Part shown: one piece after another, positions 7,691 to 17,000 of the stretch | How positions within the stretch are numbered: position 1 is the first letter of the stretch | How the letters are laid out: the number at the start of each line of letters is the position of its first letter | Assembly: GCF_902826855.1 (NCBI RefSeq) | Contig: NZ_CADEGK010000008.1 | Span: forward strand, 1 to 48,187 | Source of the DNA: an uncultured Phenylobacterium sp. | GTDB taxonomy: Bacteria; Pseudomonadota; Alphaproteobacteria; Caulobacterales; Caulobacteraceae | DNA: 48,187 bases | Reading direction: 5' to 3' | Made by a program: the position numbers and the translations under genes | The notes under the pieces: generated by a model | Databases searched by the model: none | What the model saw: the letters and a program-made list of their open reading frames with translations, nothing else | What the model was told of the DNA's origin: nothing

Positions 7691-8176
7691 CTAGCGCTTC
7701 CGCTTGCGCCGCCGGATATCCGGTAGCGTCCGCAAGGAGCTGAGCCGCGTCTTCGCCAAGACCCGGGCAAGGTCCTGCGTCACGGCGCCCAGGGCGGGTC
7801 CGTACATGCGGGTGAGGCGGTCACGGAACAGAGCGGCCACGCCCGATATCTGCAGGTAGTGACGGACCGCAGTGCCGCCGTCAGCCGGTCGCAACTCGAA
7901 CCCGAACCGCAGGCCCAGAATCCCTGGAACCCCGGACGTCCAGATCAGCGCTGCGCCCGGCTCCGCCGTGTTGACTTTGCTCTCGAAACGAACGGCGCGA
8001 TGGACGCCTGACTTTGTTCGCCACCCGAGCTGATAGCCCATCGCACAGCCGACCTCGGGCGCGCCGTCGACCAGGACCGCCTTGGTCCAGGCCCGGTAGC
8101 CCGAAAAGTCCGTCAGGACGCGCCAGACGGCCGGAGGTGGCGCGTTGACCTTCACCTCGCGGCTGATTTCGAACAT
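7691..8176 (-). CDS. SRPBCC-family (START/polyketide-cyclase-like) protein
   Basis: This 161-residue cytosolic protein shows the SRPBCC fold signature: an N-terminal strand FEISREVKVNAPPPAVWRVL, then DFSGYRAWTKAV, a central WTSGVPGILGLRFGFEL, and a long C-terminal helix. The family binds hydrophobic ligands or lipids; the ligand here is unknown. It is the last gene of a three-gene minus-strand run, 9 bases downstream of a CDF transporter, so it is probably co-transcribed with the two exporters. Confidence 0.75.
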   Translation of the reverse strand: MFEISREVKVNAPPPAVWRVLTDFSGYRAWTKAVLVDGAPEVGCAMGYQLGWRTKSGVHRAVRFESKVNTAEPGAALIWTSGVPGILGLRFGFELRPADGGTAVRHYLQISGVAALFRDRLTRMYGPALGAVTQDLARVLAKTRLSSLRTLPDIRRRKRKR

Positions 8177-8185
8177 CGGGTGACC

Positions 8186-9139
8186 TCAGGCCTTATGAGG
8201 GATCTGCAGGGGTCCCTCATCCGGATGCTCGCCTGCCTCGCAGGCCTCCAAGGTCGCGTGCTTCACCTTGAAGTCCCGCGCCAGCATCGTCCGGATCGCG
8301 GCCTTGACGGCGGCGAACTCCGACAGCGAGGCGCTCTGCGGCTGCACATGGGCTTCAAGGGCGCGGGCGTGTTCGCCGAGGTTCCAGAGGTGGACGTGGT
8401 GCACGTTAAGCACGCCGTCCACACCGCGGATCGCATCGACGACCCGGTCGAAGTCGAGGCTGTCCGGGGTCGCGTGCATCAGCAACCGGATGGTCCGCGG
8501 CAGGAGCGAGAAGCCCTGGTAGAGGACGTAGGCCGCGATGATCAGCGTCACGATCAGGTCGGCGACATAGAGGTCGAACAGCAGGATCAACGTGCCGGCG
8601 ATGATGACCCCCACCGACGCCAGGGCATCGGAGACGTTGTGCAGGAAGGCGGCCTTGATGTTGAGGCTGTGCTTGGCGCCGACCCGCACCATCAGCGCGG
8701 TGGCCACGTCGATGACGAGGGCGATCCCCGCGACGATCACGATGATCCAACCCTCGACGGGCTGCGGGTCAATGAACCGCAGGATCGCCTCGTAGACCAG
8801 ATAGAGGCCGACGATGATCAGGGTCGTCAGGTTGATCAGGGCGGCGACCACCTCAGCCTGGCCGTAGCCGAAAGTCATCAGCTTGTCGGCGGGCCGGCGA
8901 CCCACCTTGCGCGCGAAGAGCGCGATGGCGAGGGACGCCGCGTCGTTCAGATTGTGCAGGGCGTCGGCGATCAGCGAGAGCGACCCGGAGATGGCGCCGC
9001 CAACCAGCTGGGCGACTGTGAGCAGCACGTTCACGACGACAGCGCCCACCAGACGTCCGTCGCTCATGCCCTCGGTGTCGTGGTGGTGGCCGTGACCATG
9101 TCCGTGGGCTTCACCGTGATCGTGGGCGTCCGCGTTCAC
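8186..9139 (-). CDS. CDF-family divalent metal exporter
   Basis: This 317-residue inner-membrane metal/proton antiporter of the cation diffusion facilitator family has a His-rich N terminus (DAHDHGEAHGHGHGHHH), six predicted helices, a TM2 metal site in LIADALHNLNDA, a TM5 site in AAFLHNVSDALASVG (HxxxD) and a cytoplasmic C-terminal domain with VHHVHLWNLGEHARALEAHV. The GTG at 9139 overlaps the TGA of the upstream CDF gene (GTGA), so the pair is translationally coupled. Zn2+, Co2+, Cd2+ or Ni2+ are likely substrates. The HN(L/V)(N/S)D variant differs from the HxxxD/DxxxD set of the partner, suggesting a different metal preference. Confidence 0.88.
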   Translation of the reverse strand: MNADAHDHGEAHGHGHGHHHDTEGMSDGRLVGAVVVNVLLTVAQLVGGAISGSLSLIADALHNLNDAASLAIALFARKVGRRPADKLMTFGYGQAEVVAALINLTTLIIVGLYLVYEAILRFIDPQPVEGWIIVIVAGIALVIDVATALMVRVGAKHSLNIKAAFLHNVSDALASVGVIIAGTLILLFDLYVADLIVTLIIAAYVLYQGFSLLPRTIRLLMHATPDSLDFDRVVDAIRGVDGVLNVHHVHLWNLGEHARALEAHVQPQSASLSEFAAVKAAIRTMLARDFKVKHATLEACEAGEHPDEGPLQIPHKA

Positions 9140-10089
9140 GAATGGAGCTCCGCCAGCGCATCGCACGGGGCGGTCTCTGTCTGGATGGTGACGTGATGCA
9201 CATCGAAGTCCGCCGCGAGGGCGCCTGTCACGCGCTGCCGCACGGCCTCGCCTTCCGCGCCGGGGGCGAGGACCACGTGGACCGTGCAACTGGGCTGGTC
9301 CGCGCCCGAGACCCAGATGTGCAGGTCGTGGACCCCCGCCACGCCGGGCGTTTCGCCGATGATCCTGCGAAGGGCATCCAGCGCCACGCTGGACGGCGCG
9401 CCTTCTAGCAGAATGTTGGTGCTGTCGCGCAGTAACACCCAGGTTCGGGGGAGGACCCAGAATCCGATGGCGATCGCGACGATCGGATCGACCCAAGCCC
9501 AGCCCGTGAAGCGGATGACAAGGGCGCCGCCGATCACTCCGATCGAACCCACCATGTCGGCCCAGACCTCAAGGTAGGCGCCCTTGACGTTGAGGCTTTT
9601 GTCCTTCCCGCCGGCCAGGATGCGCATGCAGACCAGGTTCACGGCTAGGCCGATGCCTGCGACGATGAGCATGCCGGTGGACTCCACCGACGCCGGCTCG
9701 AAGAGGCGGCGGGCCCCTTCGACGAGGACATAGATCGCCACGGCGAACAGCAGTATCGCGTTGAAGGCGGCGGCCAGGATCTCGAAGCGCCGGTAACCGA
9801 AGGTCCGGCGGTCGTCGGCCTTCCGAGCTCCGATCTTGATGGCGGCCAACGCGATCGCTAGGGCGACCACATCGGTGAACATGTGCGCGGCGTCGGAGAG
9901 CAGCGCCAGGCTCTTGAAGACCAGCCCGCCGATGACCTCGGCGACCAGGAACGTCGAGGTCAACGCCAGCGCAATGGTCAGCTGGCGCGCGTTGGCGTTG
10001 GTCGTGTGGCTGTGCGCATGGCCCGCCTTCCCGTGCCCCGCGTCACCAGGCTCACTGGCATGGCGGGACTGCGACGCTTCTTGGCTCAT
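9136..10089 (-). CDS. CzcD-like CDF metal exporter
   Basis: This second CDF exporter, also 317 residues, has metal-site motifs LLSDAAHMFTDVVALAIAL in TM2 (HxxxD) and YLEVWADMVGSIGV in TM5, and a C-terminal domain with VHDLHIWVSGADQPSCTVHV. The N terminus carries a short His-rich stretch (HGKAGHAHSH). The ATG at 10089 follows GGGGAAG. It is the first gene of the run 10089 to 7691. CzcD-type proteins lower cytosolic Zn/Co/Cd and hand metal to the periplasm, where the CzcCBA pump encoded nearby would take over; that cooperation is inferred from family knowledge. Confidence 0.88.
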   Translation of the reverse strand: MSQEASQSRHASEPGDAGHGKAGHAHSHTTNANARQLTIALALTSTFLVAEVIGGLVFKSLALLSDAAHMFTDVVALAIALAAIKIGARKADDRRTFGYRRFEILAAAFNAILLFAVAIYVLVEGARRLFEPASVESTGMLIVAGIGLAVNLVCMRILAGGKDKSLNVKGAYLEVWADMVGSIGVIGGALVIRFTGWAWVDPIVAIAIGFWVLPRTWVLLRDSTNILLEGAPSSVALDALRRIIGETPGVAGVHDLHIWVSGADQPSCTVHVVLAPGAEGEAVRQRVTGALAADFDVHHVTIQTETAPCDALAELHS

Positions 10090-10120
10090 GGCGAACTTCC
10101 CCTCACCCACCTGCGGTGCC

Positions 10121-10423
10121 TCACGACCTTCGCTGCGCGCCCCGCCAGCCTCGAGTGTGTGCGCGCGCTGCCGGGAAGCTCCGGTGCACACCTGGGAACA
10201 GGCTCTCAACGGCTTCCGTTCCCTTGTTCCAGGGTGTCGACCGATGCGGAGTTCTCGGTTGAGACTTGCGCCGCTCGCCTACAATGGGGCCGCCTCCAGC
10301 CAGGAGCCCACGGCCAATGCCCGCAGTGTTCGCGCCGGGCGCCGCGGACCCGTCGCGTGCGGCGGCGCCGCTCCGGAAAGGCCCCGTAGCCCCCGCGGTA
10401 AGCTCATCTAGCGTCGCCATGGC
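10121..10423 (-). CDS. Possible small hypothetical protein
   Basis: This is a 100-codon frame starting MATLDELTAGATG behind a reasonable AGGAG (10434-10438). Composition after residue 30 becomes Arg/Pro/Gly-rich and shadow-like, and no family is recognised. It fills the space between bamE and the CDF pair. It could be a genuine small protein or just an open frame in GC-rich DNA. Confidence 0.25.
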   Translation of the reverse strand, partial: AMATLDELTAGATGPFRSGAAARDGSAAPGANTAGIGRGLLAGGGPIVGERRKSQPRTPHRSTPWNKGTEAVESLFPGVHRSFPAARAHTRGWRGAQRRS

Positions 10424-10466
10424 GGCAGGCTCCTGCGTGACGACAGGGCGGACAAATGGAAAAGCG

Positions 10467-10976
10467 TCACCGCCGACGGTCCCCTGGCCGGCTGCCGGGG
10501 ACACCCTGATCCTGCTGCGGCAGCAGTCCGCCGCGGCCGACACTGCCTAGCAGTTGCTCCAGGACCGTCATCTCGCGGCCGCGGGTCGGCGTCTCGCGGG
10601 AGCTGAAGGCGATCTGCTTGCCGTCGCCCAGGTTGAAGCTCTGCACGCTGGCCACCGACTCGGTTTCCTTGTCGAAGGTCACCGCCACGACGTCGCGCTT
10701 CACCACCTGCGGCCGGCGAAAAGCCACCCGTTGCTTGATCTGGCTCATGTAGAACCAGACGTTGGGGTCGAAGGTGGATACCACAGAGGGCGAGCCGAGC
10801 TTGGCGCGGGCCGTGGACTTGGTGTCGGTCCCCACCACCAGCTCGGTCGGCTTGGAATCGATCGCCTGGAAGCCGGAATAGGCGGTGATGGGGGCGCAGG
10901 CGCCGAGGGTCAGGCCGCCCATGCACAGGGTCGCAAGCAGCGCCCAGCTGGCGGGGTGGGTCAATCGACGCGTCAT
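10467..10976 (-). CDS. bamE: BamE/SmpA-family outer membrane assembly lipoprotein
   Basis: This 169-residue lipoprotein has a signal peptide with lipobox LTLGAC, then the BamE fold: a segment like VVGTDTKSTARAKLGSPSVV (helix-helix with the conserved LG-P-S turn), FDPNVWFYMSQIKQRVAFRR (the W-Y aromatic strand typical of BamE), and VTFDKE for the third strand. The C-terminal extension, LGSVGRGGLLPQQDQGVPGS, is typical of alphaproteobacterial forms. The start is supported by GGAAGGA. BamE is part of the Bam complex that inserts outer-membrane proteins such as the TonB receptors here. This is normally a core gene, so it may mark the edge of the accessory block. Confidence 0.85.
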   Translation of the reverse strand: MTRRLTHPASWALLATLCMGGLTLGACAPITAYSGFQAIDSKPTELVVGTDTKSTARAKLGSPSVVSTFDPNVWFYMSQIKQRVAFRRPQVVKRDVVAVTFDKETESVASVQSFNLGDGKQIAFSSRETPTRGREMTVLEQLLGSVGRGGLLPQQDQGVPGSRPGDRRR

Positions 10977-11217
10977 TGGGAATCCTTCCGACGCCGGACA
11001 TATCCGACGGGCGATGGGCGGCATGGGTGGGGGGTCATCGGGTCGCCTCGCAGGCGTCCCGGAACCGCACGGCGCAGACCCGTAGATCTTCGTCAGCCGA
11101 AGGTCTGGCCGGTCGGCTAGCCGCAGTACGCGCAGGGCGACGGCGCGGCCAACCGCAGGAGTTCCAGCACGTCCGGGTTCCGGGTCCGTATACTCAAGGG
11201 GTTTCGGCATCCGGCGG

Positions 11218-11331
11218 TCAGACTCCCAGCAGAAACAAGGTGACGATGACGGCAAGGAAGAAGAGGGCGGCGAGCAGCAGGAGCACCGCCCAGAGCGAGG
11301 CGCGGTTCGTTGAAGGCTTGGGGTCATGCAT
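11218..11331 (-). CDS. Single-pass small membrane protein
   Basis: This 37-residue protein, MHDPKPSTNRASLWAVLLLL continuing as a pure hydrophobic helix to a terminal LLGV, has a short polar N terminus and one transmembrane segment. No family was recognised, and the ribosome binding site is weak. It lies 240 bases downstream of the P1B-type ATPase in the same direction and could be a late member of that operon; small helical peptides often modulate transporters, but nothing here proves that. Confidence 0.45.
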   Translation of the reverse strand: MHDPKPSTNRASLWAVLLLLAALFFLAVIVTLFLLGV

Positions 11332-11571
11332 GTCGCACCGGTAAGGACTGGCGGCGCGTCGGGAGACCGGTCGATGGGGGCGTGGGGAGCGCCAACAGTA
11401 CGAGGCGCAAACCGAGGCGCGCGCCCCAGGCTCCGCTGAGATCGACATGCCTGCTCTTGGTCACGCCGGCCGGGTGACAGGGGCCCAGGCTCTGCGCCTG
11501 GCCGAGCCGCCGCGATGGCTCCCCGTGGGAGCTCAGGACGGGCCGAAGCCAGGCCGGGAGGAGTGCGACGC

Positions 11572-13674
11572 TCACGCCGATTTCTCGCGATAGGCCAGCA
11601 GGCGCAGCGCGTTGGCGACGACCAGCAGGGTAGAGCCCTCATGGAAGACGACAGCCGCCCCGATCTTCAGCCCGAACAGGGTCGCCGGGATCAGGAACGC
11701 CACCATGCCCAGGCTGGCCCAGAGGTTCTGCTTGATGATGCGGCTCGTCTGCCGGCTCAGGCCCACCGCGAACGGGAGGTGCCGCAAGTCGTCGGCCATG
11801 AGGGCGACGTCGGCGGTTTCGAGGGCCACGTCGGACCCTGCCGCGCCCATCGCGATCCCGACCGTGGCGTTGGCCATCGCCGGCGCGTCGTTGACGCCGT
11901 CGCCCACCATCGCGACCAGGCCCTCCTTCTCGCGCATGGTCTTGATGAAGGCGACCTTGTCCTCCGGCATCATGCCGCCGATGGCTTCGTCCAGGCCGAG
12001 CTTGGCGGCCACGGCGTCCGCGACGCCCTGGTTGTCGCCCGACAGCATCACGATCCGGCGGAGACCCAGGCCCCGCAGCTGCGAGATAACGCCGGCCGCG
12101 GCCTCACGGGGGGTGTCGAGCAGACCGAGGACTCCCAGGTAGCGGGCGCCAGACCGCACCACCATCACCGTCCGGCCCTGCCGTTCCAGACGACTTACGT
12201 CGTTCATTATCTCTTCGGGGAGCCCACCGTCGGCCAGCGCTTCAAAGAGTTTTGGCTTGCCGACGTACACTTCGATCCCCCCGACGCGAGCACGAATGCC
12301 CTGCCCCGTCAGGCTCTCGACGGCCTCGGCAGATGGCAGCGTCGCACCGTGCCCCCGCTCTTGAGCCGCAAGCACGACAGCGGAGGCCAGCGGGTGGTCG
12401 CTCTGCGCTTCCACGGCTGCCGCCGTCTCCAGGAGTTCCTTCTCCGTGACCCCTATCGCCGGGTCGATGTCGGTCACCCGGGGCTTTCCCTCGGTCAGCG
12501 TCCCGGTCTTGTCGAAGGCGAGCGCGGTGAGCGTACCAAGGTTCTCCAGGGGCCCGCCGCCCTTCACCAGGACGCCGCCCCGCCCCGCCCGCGCGACCCC
12601 GCTGAGCACAGCGCTCGGCACCGAGATGGCCAGGGCGCACGGGCTGGCCGCCACCAGGACGGCCATGGCGCGATAGAAGCTGACGCTGAACGGCTCGTCG
12701 AGGACGAGAAACGCCAGCATCAGCCCGCCAACCAGGACAAGCACCGAGGGCACGAAGATGCGCTCGAAGCGGTCCGTGAACCGCTGGGTCGGCGATCGCT
12801 GAGCCTCCGCTTCGGCGACCATCTTCACGACGCGCGCCAGGGTCGACTCGGTCGCCAGCCGGGCCACCTTCACCTCAAGTGCGCCCGCGCCGTTTATGGT
12901 CCCGGCGAACACCCGGTGCTCCGCCGATGCCTTACTGAAGTCGGCCCCCACTGCGGCGGGTCGCTTGTCGACAGGGATGCTCTCCCCGGTCACCGGCGCC
13001 TGGTCGACACTGCTTTCGCCCGCCACCACCGGCCCGTCGGGGGGAAGCTGATCGTTCGGCCTGACAAGCACGATGTCGCCGAGCTGAAGATCTGCGACGG
13101 CGACATCTTCTACTTCGCCGTCGCGCTTCCTCGTGGCGCGCTCGGGCGCCAGCTCTGCGAGCGCCTCGATCGCGCGCCGGGCGCGCCCCATGGCGTAGTG
13201 TTCAAGGGCGTGGCCCAGACTGAAGAGGACGAGCAGCAGCGCGCCTTCCGCCCATTCGCCCAGGGCCGCCGCACCTGCCGCGGCGACCAGCATCAAGGTG
13301 TCGATCTCGAACCGGCGATGCCGCAGGTTGTCGACGGCCTCCCGCACGGTGAAGTAGCCGCCAAAGACATAGGCCAGGCCGTACAAGCCCAACGGAAAGG
13401 CGCCCGGGACCCGGAACGACAGCAACCAACCGGACAGGAGCGCGGCGCCCGCGATCGCCGCGAAGATCAGTTCCGTCCGCTCGCCGAAGACGCCGCCGTG
13501 GTCGTGACCATGGCCGCCAGGGCCATGCTTGTGGGCGGGGTCGGACGTTCCGTGCTCGCCGGGGCCGTGCGCGTGACCCGCGTGCGGATCAGGAGCACCG
13601 GGCACGGCATCGTTCGCCGCGGTCCAGCGCCCGGCCGTCTGGTGGCTCTCGTTGGTAGGCTTGTCTTCAGCCAT
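11572..13674 (-). CDS. P1B-4-type heavy-metal-transporting ATPase
   Basis: This 700-residue metal-exporting P-type ATPase begins with a long His-rich stretch (HAGHAHGPGEHG, HKHGPGGHGHDHGG) instead of a CxxC HMA domain. The actuator motif is APVTGES, the phosphorylation motif DKTGTLTEG (Asp388), the nucleotide-domain motif SDHPLASAV and the hinge VGDGVNDAPA. The transmembrane metal motif is S344-P-C346 (AASPCALAIS) rather than CPC, and the last helices contain HEGSTLLVVANALRLL. SPC plus HEG(G/S)T is the signature of P1B-4 ATPases (CoaT/CtpD/CzcP type), which export Co2+, Zn2+ or Fe2+. It is the last large gene of the efflux operon, 25 bases after the DUF190 gene. Confidence 0.92.
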   Translation of the reverse strand: MAEDKPTNESHQTAGRWTAANDAVPGAPDPHAGHAHGPGEHGTSDPAHKHGPGGHGHDHGGVFGERTELIFAAIAGAALLSGWLLSFRVPGAFPLGLYGLAYVFGGYFTVREAVDNLRHRRFEIDTLMLVAAAGAAALGEWAEGALLLVLFSLGHALEHYAMGRARRAIEALAELAPERATRKRDGEVEDVAVADLQLGDIVLVRPNDQLPPDGPVVAGESSVDQAPVTGESIPVDKRPAAVGADFSKASAEHRVFAGTINGAGALEVKVARLATESTLARVVKMVAEAEAQRSPTQRFTDRFERIFVPSVLVLVGGLMLAFLVLDEPFSVSFYRAMAVLVAASPCALAISVPSAVLSGVARAGRGGVLVKGGGPLENLGTLTALAFDKTGTLTEGKPRVTDIDPAIGVTEKELLETAAAVEAQSDHPLASAVVLAAQERGHGATLPSAEAVESLTGQGIRARVGGIEVYVGKPKLFEALADGGLPEEIMNDVSRLERQGRTVMVVRSGARYLGVLGLLDTPREAAAGVISQLRGLGLRRIVMLSGDNQGVADAVAAKLGLDEAIGGMMPEDKVAFIKTMREKEGLVAMVGDGVNDAPAMANATVGIAMGAAGSDVALETADVALMADDLRHLPFAVGLSRQTSRIIKQNLWASLGMVAFLIPATLFGLKIGAAVVFHEGSTLLVVANALRLLAYREKSA

Positions 13675-13699
13675 GGCGGCTTCCGTTCTGGCGAGGCCG

Positions 13700-14038
13700 C
13701 TAGGACGGCGACGGGGCTGCCCGCGTCACGTGCCGCAGGACTTCGACGGCCTCCAGTGTGATGAGGCCGATGTCCGGAAGGTCCGCGAGACTCGCCGCGA
13801 ACGCCCGAAGCTTCTGCTCCTCGTCCACGATCTCGATGACCACGGACTGGTCGTCCTCCAGCAGGCGCCGGGCATGCAGATGCGGGGTGTGTCCGAAGCC
13901 GACGAGGGCTTGGAGCACAGTCGCTCCGGCGAGGCCCGCTTCGCGAGCGCGGATGGCCACCACCTCGAAGACCTTGCGGTCTCCGAAATAGGCCGCCTCA
14001 TCGGTGAAGATGCGGAGCAGTTTGCTGACGGGGTCCAT
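13700..14038 (-). CDS. DUF190 (PII-like) protein
   Basis: This 112-residue cytosolic protein carries the DUF190 signatures: RIFTDEAAYFGDRKVFEVV at the start, REAGLAGATVLQALVGFG, and VVIEIVDEEQKLRAFAASL. DUF190 proteins adopt a GlnB/CutA-like ferredoxin fold and are thought to be trimeric sensors. I chose the ATG at 14038, which has CAGGAG at suitable spacing, over an upstream GTG (14062) without one. It lies between czcA and the ATPase gene and is probably co-transcribed; a regulatory role on metal transport is inference from position. Confidence 0.82.
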   Translation of the reverse strand: MDPVSKLLRIFTDEAAYFGDRKVFEVVAIRAREAGLAGATVLQALVGFGHTPHLHARRLLEDDQSVVIEIVDEEQKLRAFAASLADLPDIGLITLEAVEVLRHVTRAAPSPS

Positions 14039-14072
14039 CGGTGGGGTCTCCTGGGCGGTCACGGCGCGCGCC

Positions 14073-17000
14073 CTACTCTGCCGGCACGAGGCTGGGGTCG
14101 GTTCGCGGCCGGCGCTTGCGACGCTCGGCGAAGTCCAGGACCACCTGGGTGATCGCGGGCAACACCAGCAGCGTGAGCGCGGTCGCGGTGATGAGGCCGC
14201 CGATCACCACCATGGCCAGCGGCTTCTGCACCTCCGCGCCCGTTCCGTGCGCCAGCGCCATCGGGATGAAGCCGATGGCCGGCACGAGGCCCGTCATCAC
14301 AACCGGCCGGACCTTTTCCATCATGCCTTCGACGATGGCCTTGGTGGTCGGAAGGCCGTCGTCCAGACGCTGGCGGATCGCACTCATCACCACCAGGCCG
14401 TTCAGGACGGCGACGCCCGCAAGCACGATGAAGCCCACGGCGGCCGAGACGGAGAAGTTGATCCGTGTCAGGGCAAGGGTAAACACCCCGCCGGCGAGCC
14501 CCAGCGGGATGGCGGTGAAGACCGCGACCGCCAGGGGCACGCTGCCGAGCGCCATGTAGAGCAGGGCGAAGATCGCCAGGAAGCAGATCGGCACCACGAT
14601 CGAAAGCCGTTGCGAAGCCGCCTGCAGGTTCTCGAACTGGCCACCCCAATCGAGGAACGTGCCCGGGGGCAACGCCACCGACTCGACCTTGGGCCTTGCA
14701 GCCTTGACGAAGGACCCGACGTCGCGTCCCCGCACGTTGGAGGAGACCACGACCCGGCGCTTGCCGTTCTCGCGGCTGATCTGGTTCAGGCCCTCGGTGT
14801 AGCGGAACTGCGCCAACTGGCTGAGCGGGACGGAACCACGGGCGTGACCGTCCTCCCCCGGCAACATGACCGGCAGGGCGCCCAGGGCGTCCAGGCTGGC
14901 GCGTGTCGCCGCGGGTACGCGGACCACGACGTCAAAGCGCCGGTCGCCTTCGAACAGCATCCCCGCTTCACGACCCGCCATGGCCGCAGCCACGGTGTCG
15001 GCCACCTCTTCCACGGTAAGGCCGAAGCGCGCGATCGCGCCCCGGTCGAACTGGACGTCCAGCGTCGGGGCTCCGCTGACCTGCTCGACCTTCACGTCGG
15101 CCGCGCCGGGGGTGGACGACAGAGCCGCTGCGATCCGCTTGCCGGTCGCCGTCATCTTGTCGAGGTCATCGCCGTAGATCTTCACGGCCACGTCGCCGCG
15201 GACCCCACCGATCAGCTCGTTGAACCGAAGCTCGATCGGCTGGCTGACTTCGTAGCCCTGCCCGACGAGGGCGCCGGTCTTGGCCTCGATGCGGGCGATG
15301 ACGTCGTCCTTTGTCTTGACGCCCTTCGGCCAATCCTTCTGCGGTTTCAACAACACGAAGCCGTCGGAGATGTTCGGAGGCATCGGGTCCGTCGCGACCT
15401 CTGCGGTGCCCGTCTTGGAGAACATCAGCTCCACTTCCGGGAGGCTGCTGATCGCCGTTTCGACGCCGCGCTGCATGCGCAGCGACTGCTCCAGCGAGGT
15501 GGAGGGAATGCGCTGCGAGGCCACCGCGAGGTTTTTCTCGTCGAGCTGGGGGATGAACTCCTGCCCGAGCAGCGTGAACACGAAGCCAGACAGAACGAAG
15601 ATGCCGACCGCCGCGCCGATGAACGGCCAGGGGCGGGCCACGGCCCTATGCAGCAACGGGATGTAATGCTGGTTGACCTTGCGGATCAGCCAGACCTCTT
15701 TCTCCGCCACCTTGCCGCGGATCAGCAGGGCGACCATCGCCGGCACGAAGGTCAGCGACAGGATGAAGGCCGCCGCCAGGGCCAGCATCAGGGTGATGGC
15801 CATGGGCGAGAAGGTCGTGCCCTCGACCCCCTGGAAGGTGAGCAGGGGTGCGAACACCAGGAAGATGATCGCCTGGCCGTAGACGGTCGGCCGGATCATC
15901 TCCTGGGAGGCCAGCATGGTCTCCTCGAGCCGCTCGCGAAGGTCCAGCAGACGGCCTTCGTGGTGCTGCCGCTCGGCCAGCCGGCGCAGGCAGTTCTCGA
16001 TGATGATCACCGCGCCATCGACGATCAGGCCGAAGTCGAGCGCGCCCAGGCTCATCAGGTTGCCCGAGACGCCGAGAGTATTCATCCCGATGGCCGTCAT
16101 CAGGAATGAGATCGGGATGATGAGCACGGCGATGGCCGCGGCCCGCACGTTGCCGAGCAGGAAGAAAAGGGCCACCGCCACCAGCACGGCGCCTTCGAAG
16201 AGGTTGCGCTGAACCGTCGCGATCGTGGCGTTGACGAGCTTTGAGCGGTCCAGGGTCGGCTTGACGGCCACCCCGACCGGAAGCGATTTCTCCAGCGTCT
16301 CGAGCTTCTGGCCCACCGCCTTGGCGACGGTCCGGCTGTTCTCGCCGATCAGCATCAGGGCGGTGCCGACCACGACCTCGTGGCCGTTCTGGCTGGCCGC
16401 GCCCGTGCGGAGCTCGCCGCCGATGCGTACCGTGGCCACATCCTTGACCGTGATCGGCACGCCGCCGCGGGTCGCGATCACAGCATTGGCGATCTCGTTG
16501 GCCGATCGGATGCGGGCGTCGGCCCGGACGAGGTAGGCCTCGCCGGCGCGCTCGAGGAAGTTGGCGCCCACAGAGAGGTTGGCGGCCTCCAGGGCCTTGG
16601 CCAAGTCGGAGAACGAGACGCCGTAGGCGTTGAGCTTCACCGGGTCCGGCTCGACGAGATACTGCTTCTCAAACCCGCCGATCGAGTCGACGCCGGCGAC
16701 GCCGCTGACCGTGCGCAGCTGGGGACTGATGATCCAGTCCTGGACGGTGCGCAGGTAGGCTGCGCGCGAGACGTCATCGGTGAGCCGCTCGCCTTCGGCG
16801 GTCAGGTAACTGCCGTCCGACTGCCAGCCGGGCTGGCCGTCGCGGATCTTGGCGCCCTTGCCGCCCGGATTGGCGAAGTCGACGGTGTACATGAAGACTT
16901 CGCCGAGTCCGGTGGTCACCGGACCGATCTGCGGCTGCGTGCCTTCCGGCAGGTTCTCGCGGGCCTGGGCGATCCGCTCGCTGACCTGCTGGCGCGCGAA

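Noticed and set aside
10200..10240. GGAAC...CGTT pair on the minus strand as a general-stress ECF (EcfG-type) promoter
   Set aside because: The gap is 14 bases where about 16-17 is expected, and no clear gene follows at the right distance.
11515..13761. 748-codon open frame on the plus strand opposite the P1B-4 ATPase
   Set aside because: Its composition is His/Arg/Gln/Asp-rich without any domain; it is the mirror of a GC-rich gene whose minus-strand product has all ATPase motifs.
14004..16109. 701-codon open frame on the plus strand opposite czcA
   Set aside because: Low-complexity His/Arg/Asp-rich translation with no family marks, fully antisense to an intact CzcA.
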